Source: a virus
DNA: 46,302 bases
Direction: 5' to 3' (one strand)
Virus record (IMG/VR): IMGVR_UViG_3300020160_000721
Span: 1 to 46,302 of that record
Below are positions 23,210-31,961 of the stretch, piece by piece; within the stretch, counting starts at the first letter, position 1; each line of letters begins with the position of its first letter. Under the pieces are notes generated by a model. That model did no database searches. It was not told where the DNA came from and saw only the letters and a list, made by a program, of their open reading frames with translations. The translations under genes and the position numbers were made by a program.

Positions 23210-23709
23210 TTGCCGTGCCTCGCTCAGTCTACATAGCCTTGGCAATCGCCTTGGCTTTGTTTGGACTCTACAAGTATGGATTCCACAACGGATGGTCCGA
23301 GCGTGATGCAGAGATGCAACGAGCGATTGCCGCCGCCAACGAGAAGAGCAGGCAACTGGAGCAACGTCTTAACGAGGAAATTGATGATGTCAACAAAACA
23401 CTCACGCAAGCCAATGAAGCTTTGGAGAAAGAGTCTTCTGCCCTTGATCGCGCTATCCGCGCTGGCAGGGTGCGCCTCCCCGCCCCCAGTTGTGTACAAG
23501 CCAGCGCAAGTACCACCTCTCCCGCAAGAGATAGCCAAGAAGCGCGAAGCGAACCTAACCGACAGGCTGACCAAGCTTCTGATTCCGAGCGAGAAACCCT
23601 CCGACTCATCGCTCAAATCGCAGCAGACGGAGACAAAGCCATCAACCAACTCAACGCCTGCATCGACGCATACAACCAAGTGAAGGAACAGATAAATGGT
23701 CAGCGCTGA
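23206..23709 (+). CDS. Rz: inner-membrane spanin Rz-like
   Basis: Encodes 167 residues. One N-terminal membrane anchor at about 7-25, then a periplasmic coiled coil (MQRAIAAANEKSRQLEQRLNEEIDDVNKTLTQ) and a second helix with DGDKAINQLNACIDAYNQV, the pattern of Rz/DUF2514-type i-spanins. It spans the periplasm and, with Rz1, fuses inner and outer membranes at the end of infection. The Rz1 gene is nested within it in another frame. Confidence 0.8.
   Translation: MIAVPRSVYIALAIALALFGLYKYGFHNGWSERDAEMQRAIAAANEKSRQLEQRLNEEIDDVNKTLTQANEALEKESSALDRAIRAGRVRLPAPSCVQASASTTSPARDSQEARSEPNRQADQASDSERETLRLIAQIAADGDKAINQLNACIDAYNQVKEQINGQR
23384..23683 (+). CDS. Rz1: outer-membrane spanin lipoprotein Rz1-like, nested in Rz
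   Basis: Lies entirely inside the Rz gene in another frame. From an ATG at 23384 (AGGAAA upstream), or alternatively 23414, it encodes a basic n-region, hydrophobic SLLPLIALSA and lipobox ALAGC, then SPPPVVYKPAQVPPLP, a Pro-rich mature part typical of Rz1. The nested arrangement is well known in lambda-like phages. The mature protein is longer than lambda Rz1, with a Ser/Thr/Lys-rich tail. Confidence 0.75.
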   Translation: MMSTKHSRKPMKLWRKSLLPLIALSALAGCASPPPVVYKPAQVPPLPQEIAKKREANLTDRLTKLLIPSEKPSDSSLKSQQTETKPSTNSTPASTHTTK

Positions 23710-24310
23710 ACAGCTCAAGAAAATGCACATCGGCCCCGAGTGGGTTGATGCCCTCAATGAAACGTTTGAGCGTTTCAATATCTCCACACCGCGCCAGCAG
23801 GCTGCATTCATTGGTCAATGCGGTCATGAGTGCGGACACTTCCGTGTTCTGGAAGAGAACCTTAACTACCGTGCAGCAACACTGATGAAGCTGTGGCCCA
23901 AACGATTCCCGACTTTGGAGATTGCGAATGAGTACGCTGGTCAGCCTAAAAAAATTGCGAACAAGGTTTACGCAAGCCGTATGGGTAATCGCGATGAGTC
24001 TTCTGGCGATGGTTATCGTTTCCGTGGTCGTGGATGCATCCAACTTACTGGTTCTTCGAACTATTTCCATGCTGGGAAAGCTTTGGGAGTTGATCTCTGG
24101 GCTAACCCCGAATTGGTAGCAACACCAAAATATGCAGCGATGACAGCCGGCTGGTTCTGGTCGACCCATAAGTGCAACGCCAAAGCTGATGTAGCTGACT
24201 GGGTTGGTTTAACAAAGGTCATCAACGGTGGCACGATTGGTCTCGATGATCGAATCAAACACATCCAGCTGGCGTACGCAACCTACGACGCTTCCAGCGT
24301 CACGGCTTAA
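23696..24310 (+). CDS. endolysin, GH19 chitinase-like muramidase
   Basis: Encodes 204 residues with AAGGAAC upstream, overlapping Rz by 14 bases. QCGHECGHFRVLEENLNY supplies the catalytic glutamates (Glu45, and Glu53/54) of glycoside hydrolase family 19, and FRGRGCIQLTGSSNY and GWFWSTHKCN complete the fold. It cuts the glycan chains of peptidoglycan. No signal peptide is present, so it needs the holin to reach the wall. Confidence 0.9.
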   Translation: MVSAEQLKKMHIGPEWVDALNETFERFNISTPRQQAAFIGQCGHECGHFRVLEENLNYRAATLMKLWPKRFPTLEIANEYAGQPKKIANKVYASRMGNRDESSGDGYRFRGRGCIQLTGSSNYFHAGKALGVDLWANPELVATPKYAAMTAGWFWSTHKCNAKADVADWVGLTKVINGGTIGLDDRIKHIQLAYATYDASSVTA

Positions 24311-24324
24311 CGCGAGAGGTATTC

Positions 24325-25989
24325 ATGCCAACTATCGGATTCCGTGTATTTAGCGGCACAATTCTGGCGGCAAACCCAGAACTGATTGACGACAAGCTTT
24401 CACAAAAAGCAATCAACACCAAGCTCATCTATGGAGACTTGCGACCTTGGAAGCAGCCGCTTGATATCGTCACGCCATCCAAGGCTGGCACAAAGAAGAC
24501 CATCTATCGTTTCGGCGAGAACGAAACAAGTGAATCAAACTACTGGTTCACTTGGACGACTGATGTCGATGTTGTCCGAGCGCCTTTGGATAATGACACG
24601 ACGGAGCGCACGTACTTCACTGGCGACGGATACCCGAAAGTGACGAACTACTCGAGGGCGCTGACTGGAAGTACACAGTACCCAGTCAACTCCTACAGAC
24701 TTGGCATCCCGAAGCCTGATATCACTGGAGTGATTCTCGGTGTAACTGGGACGGCATCATCTGAAGCCGCTATTGCCAGCGCCGTCGCTTATGTCGTCAC
24801 CTACATCTCGTCGCAAGGCGAGGAGTCAGCACCAAGCAGTCCAACCTCTGTTGTTGATTTTAAGTTTGGTCAGTCGGTGACGATTTCAAACATTCCCGTC
24901 GGCGCTTTCGCATCCCCCTACAACACTTGGTCGAACGTCGACGTTGCAACGAAACGCATCTACCGAAGCAGCACCGGATCAAAGGGTACTGACTATCAGT
25001 TCGTAGCAGAGATCCCGTTGTCTCAGGCGACTTACACCGATACATCATCAGCGGATGATCTTCAGGAGGTTGTTGAGACTTGGGGATGGGAGCCTGCGCC
25101 TGAAGACATGACCGGACTCAAGCTCATGGCAAACGGTATTGGCATGGGCTTCAAAGGCAACACCATCTATGTGTCAGAGTCTTTTGTTTTGTATGCGTAT
25201 CCAGTCGCGTACCGCATTGCAACCGAGTACCCGATTGTCGGGCTTGGCTCCTTTGGTCAATCAATGTTTGTTGGCACAAAGGGTAACCCTTACGTCATTC
25301 AGGGCGCGGATCCATCCAGCCTGACAATGATCAAGCTCGAGGCGAAGCAGGCATGCGTCTCAAAGCGCAGCATTGTCGAGATGGGCGGCGGCGTGATCTA
25401 CGCATCCCCAGACGGTCTTTGCCGTGTTGACCAAAGCGGCTTGAGCATCTTGACATCAGGCATCATGAGTCGCGATGACTGGCAGTCATTCAAGCCTGAA
25501 TCAATTCACGCCTACGAGCTTGACACCCGTTACTTCGCCTTCTACGACACAGGCACTGAGCAGGGATGCTTGGTGTTTGACTTCGCTGGGCAAGTCACAT
25601 TCACACGCCTGAACATGTATGCAACCGCCGGCTTCAACGACCGCATGCGCGACGCTTTGTACTTGGCTTACGGCAACAAGATTGTGAAGTTTGATCACGG
25701 GTCAAGCAGCATGCAGATGACTTGGAAGTCCAAGAGATTCCGTATGCCATTCCAATTGAACTTGGGTGCTGCAAAGCTCGGAGCGGAGACGTACCCCGTC
25801 ACCCTCAACGTGTACTTGGATGGCGCGCCAACACCGAAGTACAGCATTGCAATTGCAAACGAGAGAGACTTCAAGCTTCCCGGTGGATTCAAGTCAGATA
25901 AGTGGGAGTTTGAAATCGTTTCGTCAAACAAAGTTAACTACCTGATTGTCTCTGACAATGTCAAAGGCATTCGTCAAATGAGTCTGTAA
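24325..25989 (+). CDS. tail structural protein, beta-propeller-like
   Basis: Encodes 554 residues. Beta-rich with repeated aromatic/Gly turns (LKLMANGIGMGFKGNTIYVSES, GLGSFGQSMFVGTKGNPYVIQG, GGGVIYASPDGLCRVDQSG), resembling phage proteins that close the tail tube or build its nozzle. The position after the lysis genes is like other podoviruses with split tail modules. The assignment is by pattern and context; a direct function is not shown. Confidence 0.65.
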   Translation: MPTIGFRVFSGTILAANPELIDDKLSQKAINTKLIYGDLRPWKQPLDIVTPSKAGTKKTIYRFGENETSESNYWFTWTTDVDVVRAPLDNDTTERTYFTGDGYPKVTNYSRALTGSTQYPVNSYRLGIPKPDITGVILGVTGTASSEAAIASAVAYVVTYISSQGEESAPSSPTSVVDFKFGQSVTISNIPVGAFASPYNTWSNVDVATKRIYRSSTGSKGTDYQFVAEIPLSQATYTDTSSADDLQEVVETWGWEPAPEDMTGLKLMANGIGMGFKGNTIYVSESFVLYAYPVAYRIATEYPIVGLGSFGQSMFVGTKGNPYVIQGADPSSLTMIKLEAKQACVSKRSIVEMGGGVIYASPDGLCRVDQSGLSILTSGIMSRDDWQSFKPESIHAYELDTRYFAFYDTGTEQGCLVFDFAGQVTFTRLNMYATAGFNDRMRDALYLAYGNKIVKFDHGSSSMQMTWKSKRFRMPFQLNLGAAKLGAETYPVTLNVYLDGAPTPKYSIAIANERDFKLPGGFKSDKWEFEIVSSNKVNYLIVSDNVKGIRQMSL

Positions 25990-26975
25990 TGTCCGACGCA
26001 ACACTATCAACAACCCCAGAGAATCTCTTCCCGGGTGAGAAGCTGCCGCCGTCTGGTAGCGCAACGACATTGCCGTCGCTCCCCGCCCCGCCCTCCGACC
26101 CTTTGCAAATCCGACCCTTTCTTGAAAAGGTGAAGGAGATCCTTGAGGTTTATGAGGGAAAGCGCGGCAACAAGTTCGATCAGGTTGTGACGTGGCGCGA
26201 GCTGTTCCAGCACGGCGTGATCGGCATGAAGATCAATGGAACGGACTACTCAACTAGGCCAGTGTCGCCGGTGGCCTTTCCATCAAACTCAGGCCCGGAT
26301 TTCACAACCCCTCCAGCGCCTGAGAATCTGGTCGTTTCAGCGGCTTTAGCGAGCAACATGCTGGTATGGGACCAGCCAAGGTTTTTAAGCTTCTCCTTGG
26401 CTGAAATATGGCGCTCTGACACCAATAACATTGGTGACGCTCAGCAGATCGGATCGACTGACTCATTCTTGTACGCCGATAGCGTCGGCGAGACTTCGTC
26501 CACAAAATATTACTGGGTCCGATTCGTCAACAAGAACAATGTCGTTGGCCCGTACAACGCAGCCACCGGAACATCTGCGACCACACTGGCTGTTGATACA
26601 GCAAACATTGTTAATGCTGCTATTGTCGCGGCGAAGATCGCCGATCTTGCTGTTACAAGGGCAAAGATCGCTTTAGCTGCTATCGGAACTGCTCAGATTG
26701 AAAATGCAGCAATCACAACAGCGTTAATCAACGATGCCGCTATTACAAACGCGAAGATCGGTAATACAATCCAAAGCAACGATTACTCCCCCGGAGCCGC
26801 AGGCTGGCAAATCCAGAAAACCGGTATAACCGAATTCAACAGCGGGATATTCAGAGGAAGCTTGCAGGTGAAAAGCTCCCAAACCGGCGCGAGGACTGAG
26901 ATAACAAACTCAGTCATCAAGGTTTTTGATTCCAGCGGAACGTTGCGAGTAAAACTTGGAGACTTGGAAGCATGA
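25989..26975 (+). CDS. tail protein with FN3-like and collar-tip domains
   Basis: Encodes 328 residues, starting at a TAATG overlap. N-terminal Pro-rich region, then an FN3-like domain (PPAPENLVVSAALASNMLVWDQP at about 108-130), a repetitive helical stretch (ADLAVTRAKIALAAIGTAQIENAAITTALINDAAITNAKIG) and a C-terminal GWQIQKTGITEFNSGIFRGSLQVKSS, the pattern of J/DUF1983-type tail tips. It probably attaches the two following receptor-binding candidates. Confidence 0.7.
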   Translation: MSDATLSTTPENLFPGEKLPPSGSATTLPSLPAPPSDPLQIRPFLEKVKEILEVYEGKRGNKFDQVVTWRELFQHGVIGMKINGTDYSTRPVSPVAFPSNSGPDFTTPPAPENLVVSAALASNMLVWDQPRFLSFSLAEIWRSDTNNIGDAQQIGSTDSFLYADSVGETSSTKYYWVRFVNKNNVVGPYNAATGTSATTLAVDTANIVNAAIVAAKIADLAVTRAKIALAAIGTAQIENAAITTALINDAAITNAKIGNTIQSNDYSPGAAGWQIQKTGITEFNSGIFRGSLQVKSSQTGARTEITNSVIKVFDSSGTLRVKLGDLEA

Positions 26976-27253
26976 GTCATGGCCTGAACGTCTACAACGA
27001 TGTGGGCAATCTCGCCTACTCGACAAGCGACGTTACATGGAATCAGGTTGACTTCTTTTATGTTCCGCCGAATGGAAGCGCTTCAAATTCATACCCTGTA
27101 TTGAGTGGTAGAGAGTCATTGCTTGTTCAGATGTTCATCAATCCGCCGCCATCAGATCGAAAGGCGCTGGCTCACAACATGTCAGTCAGCGGCACAACCG
27201 TCAGCGTCAGCGGCGGCAGTGAAGCGGCGTACATTCTGGTGCTGATGAGATGA
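26972..27253 (+). CDS. small tail/receptor-binding-type protein
   Basis: Encodes 93 residues, with an ATGA overlap on both sides. It begins MSHGLNVYNDVGNLAYSTSDVTWNQVD, parallel to the next protein (MSHGFLALNNNNQILISSDTRNLHLV), so both share an N-terminal domain of phage tail proteins, possibly DUF6453-like. It consists of this domain only and may cap or replace the tip of the longer protein. Confidence 0.65.
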   Translation: MSHGLNVYNDVGNLAYSTSDVTWNQVDFFYVPPNGSASNSYPVLSGRESLLVQMFINPPPSDRKALAHNMSVSGTTVSVSGGSEAAYILVLMR

Positions 27254-28167
27254 GTCACGGTTTCCTAGCCCTCAACAACAACAACCAGATCCTTATATCG
27301 AGCGATACAAGGAACTTGCACTTGGTGCAGAAGTTGACGAACCCAACTGTGGCTGCTTCGTCGACGGTCTATGGGGGGTATGTTAGCTTGATATATCAGG
27401 CGACATGCTCAGTGACGCCGGTCCCATTCTTCACAATGCCAACGAATGACTTTTACGGAATCGCAGGCATAACATCTCCAAGCCCCGGGATTTGGAACAT
27501 CAACTTAATCCGCTCTGGAAATTCTCAGACGTACCCAGAGATGTACGTGTTTGCAGACCCGAGAGCTGTTTCCTCATCAGCCACTCACGGCATGCAGGTA
27601 TTCCGTGATGACGGAACTGCTGCGTTCGATAGCCGCAGAAACCCTCTGGCTGTTACCGGTGGTATCAACGTAACACACACAAACAACCCACGCAGCTCAA
27701 TACCCGGGCTTAGCGCGAGATATTGCGGGAGCGGGTCAGATCATGGTGGTTTTACCCCAGACAGTGTGAGTTCTGCGTTTGATGTTTCTTACATGCCGAG
27801 CAAGCCGATGTTTCACTACTCGTCACTGGCTCAGGCTGAGCGCCAAGCGTCTTACTACAGCTATGACGAGGACTGCACCGGTTTCAGCGTTTACGGCGCT
27901 TGCTTGGGCTATTCAACAACTGACGAATACTGGTCCCACTACTGGGCGTTTTACCGTGGCGGCATACGCTCATCAGGTCAAAGCGTTTTTGCTGGGTGGA
28001 TTGTTGTTAACGGCGGTTGCTGGTGGACGACTTACAGCGACTCAGACTTTTTCGGCATTGACGTTGGCGGTGGCGGTGGTAACGGCGGCGTTTCGCCATA
28101 CTCCAACGAGACCATCAACTTGGCATCAACAGCCGTGATCATTGGAGATGCGTCGCGCTATGACTGA
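27250..28167 (+). CDS. probable receptor-binding tail-tip protein
   Basis: Encodes 305 residues. Residues 1-120 match the domain of the smaller preceding protein. Residues about 135-280 are rich in Tyr, Ser, Gly and Trp with five scattered Cys (YCGSGSDHGGF, DEDCTGF, GACLGY, GGCWWTTYSDSD), and a GGGGGNGG linker precedes the last 25 residues. Aromatic, Gly-rich tips are common in adhesins. It is the best candidate in this module for direct contact with the host surface. Confidence 0.65.
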   Translation: MSHGFLALNNNNQILISSDTRNLHLVQKLTNPTVAASSTVYGGYVSLIYQATCSVTPVPFFTMPTNDFYGIAGITSPSPGIWNINLIRSGNSQTYPEMYVFADPRAVSSSATHGMQVFRDDGTAAFDSRRNPLAVTGGINVTHTNNPRSSIPGLSARYCGSGSDHGGFTPDSVSSAFDVSYMPSKPMFHYSSLAQAERQASYYSYDEDCTGFSVYGACLGYSTTDEYWSHYWAFYRGGIRSSGQSVFAGWIVVNGGCWWTTYSDSDFFGIDVGGGGGNGGVSPYSNETINLASTAVIIGDASRYD

Positions 28168-28372
28168 CATCATCAAACCATTCAAAATTTTGCAGACAAG
28201 AGTTGAGGCCGGTGGGAACATTGGTGTTGAGTTCGAGGCTGTAAAGGTTGTCTACATATCCGAGTCCCGTAGGAACACCACCGGTGTTCGCTCATACATT
28301 TCCGTTGGTCCTGATAAAGATATAAACCAAGCGGTGTTCGATCACCTTAACCAGTCGGGGTGGCTCGGATGA
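28160..28372 (+). CDS. small hypothetical protein
   Basis: Encodes 70 residues from an ATG at 28160, overlapping the previous stop; an ATG at 28148 is an alternative. Beta-rich, no Cys, no hydrophobic segment, ends QAVFDHLNQSGWLG. It sits between the tail-tip gene and two accessory genes and is coupled to both. Function unknown. Confidence 0.55.
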   Translation: MTDIIKPFKILQTRVEAGGNIGVEFEAVKVVYISESRRNTTGVRSYISVGPDKDINQAVFDHLNQSGWLG

Positions 28373-28992
28373 GAGAGGTGTATTTTTCTGGCGACATTGA
28401 GCGCGGCGCTTACAACAATCAAAGTCAACCGCCTGAGCTTTATGCGCAGCTTCAGCAAAAGTTTCCTTGGGTAAAGCAGGAGAACTACTTCTCGATATCT
28501 GACGCCTCGTATCACGAGGTTCTTGAGGAGCCTGTCATCACTTGCAACCTTCCCTACCCAGCTTCCAAGCGACTGGTTGGTGATCATGCCGCCATGATTG
28601 CAAGGAAGTTTTGCATGGATAGCGGGACATCTTTTCTTCGCGTGTACACGCTGCCAAGCGGACCAAAGCCAAGCTGGATGCCAGAGTCTGCTAACTGGCT
28701 ACTGTTCGGCGAGAACTTTGAAGAGTTTGGTAGGCCGTTTAACCAGAAAGCAAAGACTTTCAAGGACTACTACTTCGGCGGAGATCCGAATCTGATTGAG
28801 CCTCATTTCAATCTTCAGACTCGAAGAGGTGAATACGAGACTTGGTACGGTGTAACAACTGTTGACGAGCAGGTGGTCAGGGTTAAACAATACTGCTATG
28901 ACCAGCAAAGTATTTTTTCCGACTGGGATGTGACTCACATGCTTTTGACAAAGAGAATCAACGGAGAGGAGATGCCCGGTGCGACTCCTTGA
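28369..28992 (+). CDS. hypothetical protein in accessory trio
   Basis: Encodes 207 residues from the ATG at 28369 (ATGA overlap). Soluble, Trp- and Tyr-rich, with PHFNLQTRRGEYETWYGVTTVDEQVVRVKQYC near the C-terminus and FLRVYTLPSGPKPSWMP in the middle. There is no HxD or other catalytic motif I can name. It might be an enzyme acting on the tail tip or a regulator, but the sequence alone does not tell. Confidence 0.55.
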   Translation: MREVYFSGDIERGAYNNQSQPPELYAQLQQKFPWVKQENYFSISDASYHEVLEEPVITCNLPYPASKRLVGDHAAMIARKFCMDSGTSFLRVYTLPSGPKPSWMPESANWLLFGENFEEFGRPFNQKAKTFKDYYFGGDPNLIEPHFNLQTRRGEYETWYGVTTVDEQVVRVKQYCYDQQSIFSDWDVTHMLLTKRINGEEMPGATP

Positions 28993-29389
28993 CTGCGCTG
29001 ATTTTTCCGTCATTTACAGCATAGAGAGAAACACCGACAAGGAACTCTTTGCAAACTTCGACCTAACCGAAGAAGAGTATGTCCGTCTTGCTTCCAAGAA
29101 TCCATCAATCGGGTTTGAGATAGACGGCAAAAATGTGGGTGGCATGTTCATCCGTTCTCAAAAGATTCACCTCTCCGTGATGCCGGAGTATCACGGTCAG
29201 TGGGGGTGGCTCTTTACACCAGCTTTCAAGTGGGCGTTCTCAATCAGCGACCCGCTATATGCGTACGTAAGCCGCGACAACGATAAGGTGCTTCGTTTCA
29301 TACGGCGTCATGACTGGAAGAAAGTCAATGAAATCGACAGCACCATAATCTTTGAACTTACAGATTTGACAACGAGGTATCCAAAATGA
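28979..29389 (+). CDS. GNAT-like acetyltransferase
   Basis: Encodes 136 residues from a GTG at 28979, with GGAGAGGAG upstream. IHLSVMPEYHGQWGWLFTPAFKWAF followed by YAYVSRDNDKVLRFIRRHDWKKV is the pattern of a short GNAT acetyltransferase found in phages; the middle part would hold acetyl-CoA. The stop overlaps the next start (ATGA). The target is unknown; it could be a virion protein or a host protein. Confidence 0.65.
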   Translation: MRLLDCADFSVIYSIERNTDKELFANFDLTEEEYVRLASKNPSIGFEIDGKNVGGMFIRSQKIHLSVMPEYHGQWGWLFTPAFKWAFSISDPLYAYVSRDNDKVLRFIRRHDWKKVNEIDSTIIFELTDLTTRYPK

Positions 29390-30450
29390 GTTTTGTACGA
29401 GATCTGCTATTTGGTGAGCCGCCAGATCCAAACCCCGGCATGCAGCGCCAAGCTGAAGCCTCCGAGAAGGTCGGCCTTGAACAGGTTGCCCTTGGTCGTG
29501 AGCAGCTTGCATACCAGAAAGAACGAGCCGCAAAGACTGACGCCATCACGGAGCGCTTGGTTAACTCCAATGCTGCAATGATGGACACTCAGCGCGATGT
29601 GGCGACCAAAGAGTATCAGCGATACCAAGACACCTACATTCCGCTTGAGAATCAGGTTGCTCAAGCCGCTAAAGACTTTGACACGGATGCGCAGCGTGAT
29701 CGTTTCGCGATTCAAGCTGGCTCTGATGTAGCGCAAGCTGCTCGCGGGGCTGCTGGTCAAACTCTGCGCTCTCAGTCGCGACTCGGTCTGCGCCCCAGCG
29801 CTGATGCGTTTGCCGCAATCAACAGCCGGCTCGAAGCTGCCAACACGGCAAACAAAGCCGGCGCAATGACCAACGCCCGTTATGCTGCGCGTGATGCCGG
29901 TACGCAGATGAAGATGAACGCCATCAACGTCGGTAAGGGGTTGCCGGGTACCGCATCCACCGCTGCCGCTGGCTCAGTCAACGCATCGAACGCAGCCGCA
30001 AGCCAGACGTTTGGAGCGAACCAGAGCTACAACGCTGGAGCAGCAAGTGCAAACAGCTTCACCAACACCGGCTTGAACTTCATGAACAGTGCAGCTCAAG
30101 GGTATTCCAACATCAGCAACTACGGCCTACAGGCTTACGGGATGCAGAGCCAGCAAATGGCTGCGATGCTCAACGCCGCTGGCGCAGCCGCCGGTGGTTT
30201 GGCTGATGGTGGCGCTATTGACACGCCTGAATACGCCGATGGCAGACGAGTTGTTGCTGGCCCCGGAAAGGTTAGCGGACCCGGAACTGGAATCTCTGAT
30301 TCAATCCCCGCAAGATTGTCTGATGGCGAGTACGTCATCCCCGCAGATGTGGTTAAGCGCAAGGGTGTCGAGTTCTTCGACAAACTCTTGGAGAAGTACC
30401 ACATGCCTGCTATTGAACAAAAACGTCGCTACGGTATTGGAGGTCGATAA
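29386..30450 (+). CDS. internal virion/ejection protein 1
   Basis: Encodes 354 residues. A charged N-terminal half (AEASEKVGLEQVALGREQLAYQKERA) is followed by an Ala/Gly/Ser/Asn-rich region and a distinct C-terminus: VSGPGTGISDSIPARLSDGEYVIPADVVKRKGVEFFDKLL, which I know from internal virion and tape-like proteins. First of three consecutive large genes that probably form the ejection apparatus delivered with the DNA. Confidence 0.7.
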   Translation: MSFVRDLLFGEPPDPNPGMQRQAEASEKVGLEQVALGREQLAYQKERAAKTDAITERLVNSNAAMMDTQRDVATKEYQRYQDTYIPLENQVAQAAKDFDTDAQRDRFAIQAGSDVAQAARGAAGQTLRSQSRLGLRPSADAFAAINSRLEAANTANKAGAMTNARYAARDAGTQMKMNAINVGKGLPGTASTAAAGSVNASNAAASQTFGANQSYNAGAASANSFTNTGLNFMNSAAQGYSNISNYGLQAYGMQSQQMAAMLNAAGAAAGGLADGGAIDTPEYADGRRVVAGPGKVSGPGTGISDSIPARLSDGEYVIPADVVKRKGVEFFDKLLEKYHMPAIEQKRRYGIGGR

Positions 30451-31952
30451 TGGCGAATCCCTATGATTTTTCAAGCGGTTACCTTTCCGCCAAGTCTCTG
30501 AAGGAAACGGAGCGCAAAAACAAGGCGGATGAGACATTCCGTCAAGACGTAATGGGGCCGTACTATAAGTCTGCCGCAGAAGAGAACGCAAACAAGTCTC
30601 GTTACTACGGCATTCTTGGGCGTGACAAGATCTTGGAGCAGAACACAAGGCGAGCCAAATCAATCGACATGATGGGCTGGGATCCGCTGGGTGACTATAC
30701 GGACGACAATCCGTTTGGCTTCAGCTATACGTCGACCCCTCCAGCGGCAGCGCCAACCACTGTAGCGCCAGTAGATCCAGAGAACCCAGCCGGCGGCATT
30801 AAACCGCCAGTTGGTCGATTCAGTAACGGTACACCCGGAGGTCTTGATCTCAAGCGAGATTCCGCCCTTGGCATTACAACCGATCAATCGTCAGGCGGGG
30901 ACGTTCTGTTGGCTGACGCATCAACCCAAAGAAGTCAGGCGGTCGCCTCTCCGAATCCGGTTGTTTCCGATTCCGTTGTGCCTCAAGGCGGCGACTCTGT
31001 CTCGCCTGTGCGCGCAGCAGGTCAGCCACGCGACCCTGTCAACATGCTCAAAGAGGAAAATCCGCAAGCAGCCAACGCGATTGCAATGAACTTCTTCACC
31101 GCACCAATGAAAGACATTCCAAAAATGCTGGAAAAGGTTGCGAAGTGGGATCTGCTTGAGGGCAAGATCTCGTCGAAGGATGTTCTGGCGAACGTTCAAG
31201 CAATGCGCACCATGCAAAACGAGGGCGTAGCTCAAGCCATGAGCCTCGCCTTGCAAGGTAACAAGAAAGCTGCGATGAAGCTCTTTTCCGAAACGGGTTC
31301 AGACTTGGGTGAGAACGTTGCGGACCTGACTCCCATCAAACTCAAGAACCCCGTTGCCAGCGTGATCAAAGGAGTCAATGACGAGTACGAGGGAATTCAG
31401 ATCAAGTACAAAGATGGCAGCACAATGAACTGGGATCCCCGCAAGTTCTTGATTTCAACCGCCAGCTTGAAAGAGTACATCACCAGCAAGGACACCGTTG
31501 AAAATAACCTCCGCTCTCAAGCCGCTTCTAAGTACGGCGACGACGTCCGCGCAGAAAGCAATCGCGTTGCGCGTGAAACAAACGCTCAAAACGTTCTGAT
31601 GCGTCTTGAAGATCAGGCGATCAACCGAATCGGCGGCGAGGCTAAAGCAGAACTTCAGCGCCAGACCAATGCATTCCTTGATCCAAAGAGTCCAACGTTC
31701 ATCGCTGATGAGCAAGCTCGAGAACTCAAGAATCAAACCATTGAGAGCGGTATCCGACCAATGATGGACATTGCCATACAGAACGTTTCTTTGTTTGGCA
31801 ACCGTGGCGCTACAGTCAACGGCGTTATGCAGGCAATCAAGACTCAGCAGCCTGCAATCGGAGCTGACGGCAAGCCCATCGTTGAGAACAAGGGTGGTCA
31901 GAAATTCGTCAAAATGGCTTCCGGAGTCTGGTTGCCAGTCACAGGACAGTAA
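30450..31952 (+). CDS. internal virion/ejection protein 2
   Basis: Encodes 500 residues, with a TAATG overlap at the start. N-terminal helix (DFSSGYLSAKSLKETERKNKADETFRQ), Pro-rich linker at 90-125, and a long helical part with Lys/Ala and Gln/Asn-rich stretches. No enzymatic motif. Position between two ejection proteins and helical composition support a DNA-injection role. Confidence 0.65.
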   Translation: MANPYDFSSGYLSAKSLKETERKNKADETFRQDVMGPYYKSAAEENANKSRYYGILGRDKILEQNTRRAKSIDMMGWDPLGDYTDDNPFGFSYTSTPPAAAPTTVAPVDPENPAGGIKPPVGRFSNGTPGGLDLKRDSALGITTDQSSGGDVLLADASTQRSQAVASPNPVVSDSVVPQGGDSVSPVRAAGQPRDPVNMLKEENPQAANAIAMNFFTAPMKDIPKMLEKVAKWDLLEGKISSKDVLANVQAMRTMQNEGVAQAMSLALQGNKKAAMKLFSETGSDLGENVADLTPIKLKNPVASVIKGVNDEYEGIQIKYKDGSTMNWDPRKFLISTASLKEYITSKDTVENNLRSQAASKYGDDVRAESNRVARETNAQNVLMRLEDQAINRIGGEAKAELQRQTNAFLDPKSPTFIADEQARELKNQTIESGIRPMMDIAIQNVSLFGNRGATVNGVMQAIKTQQPAIGADGKPIVENKGGQKFVKMASGVWLPVTGQ

Positions 31953-31961
31953 AGGGTCTTT

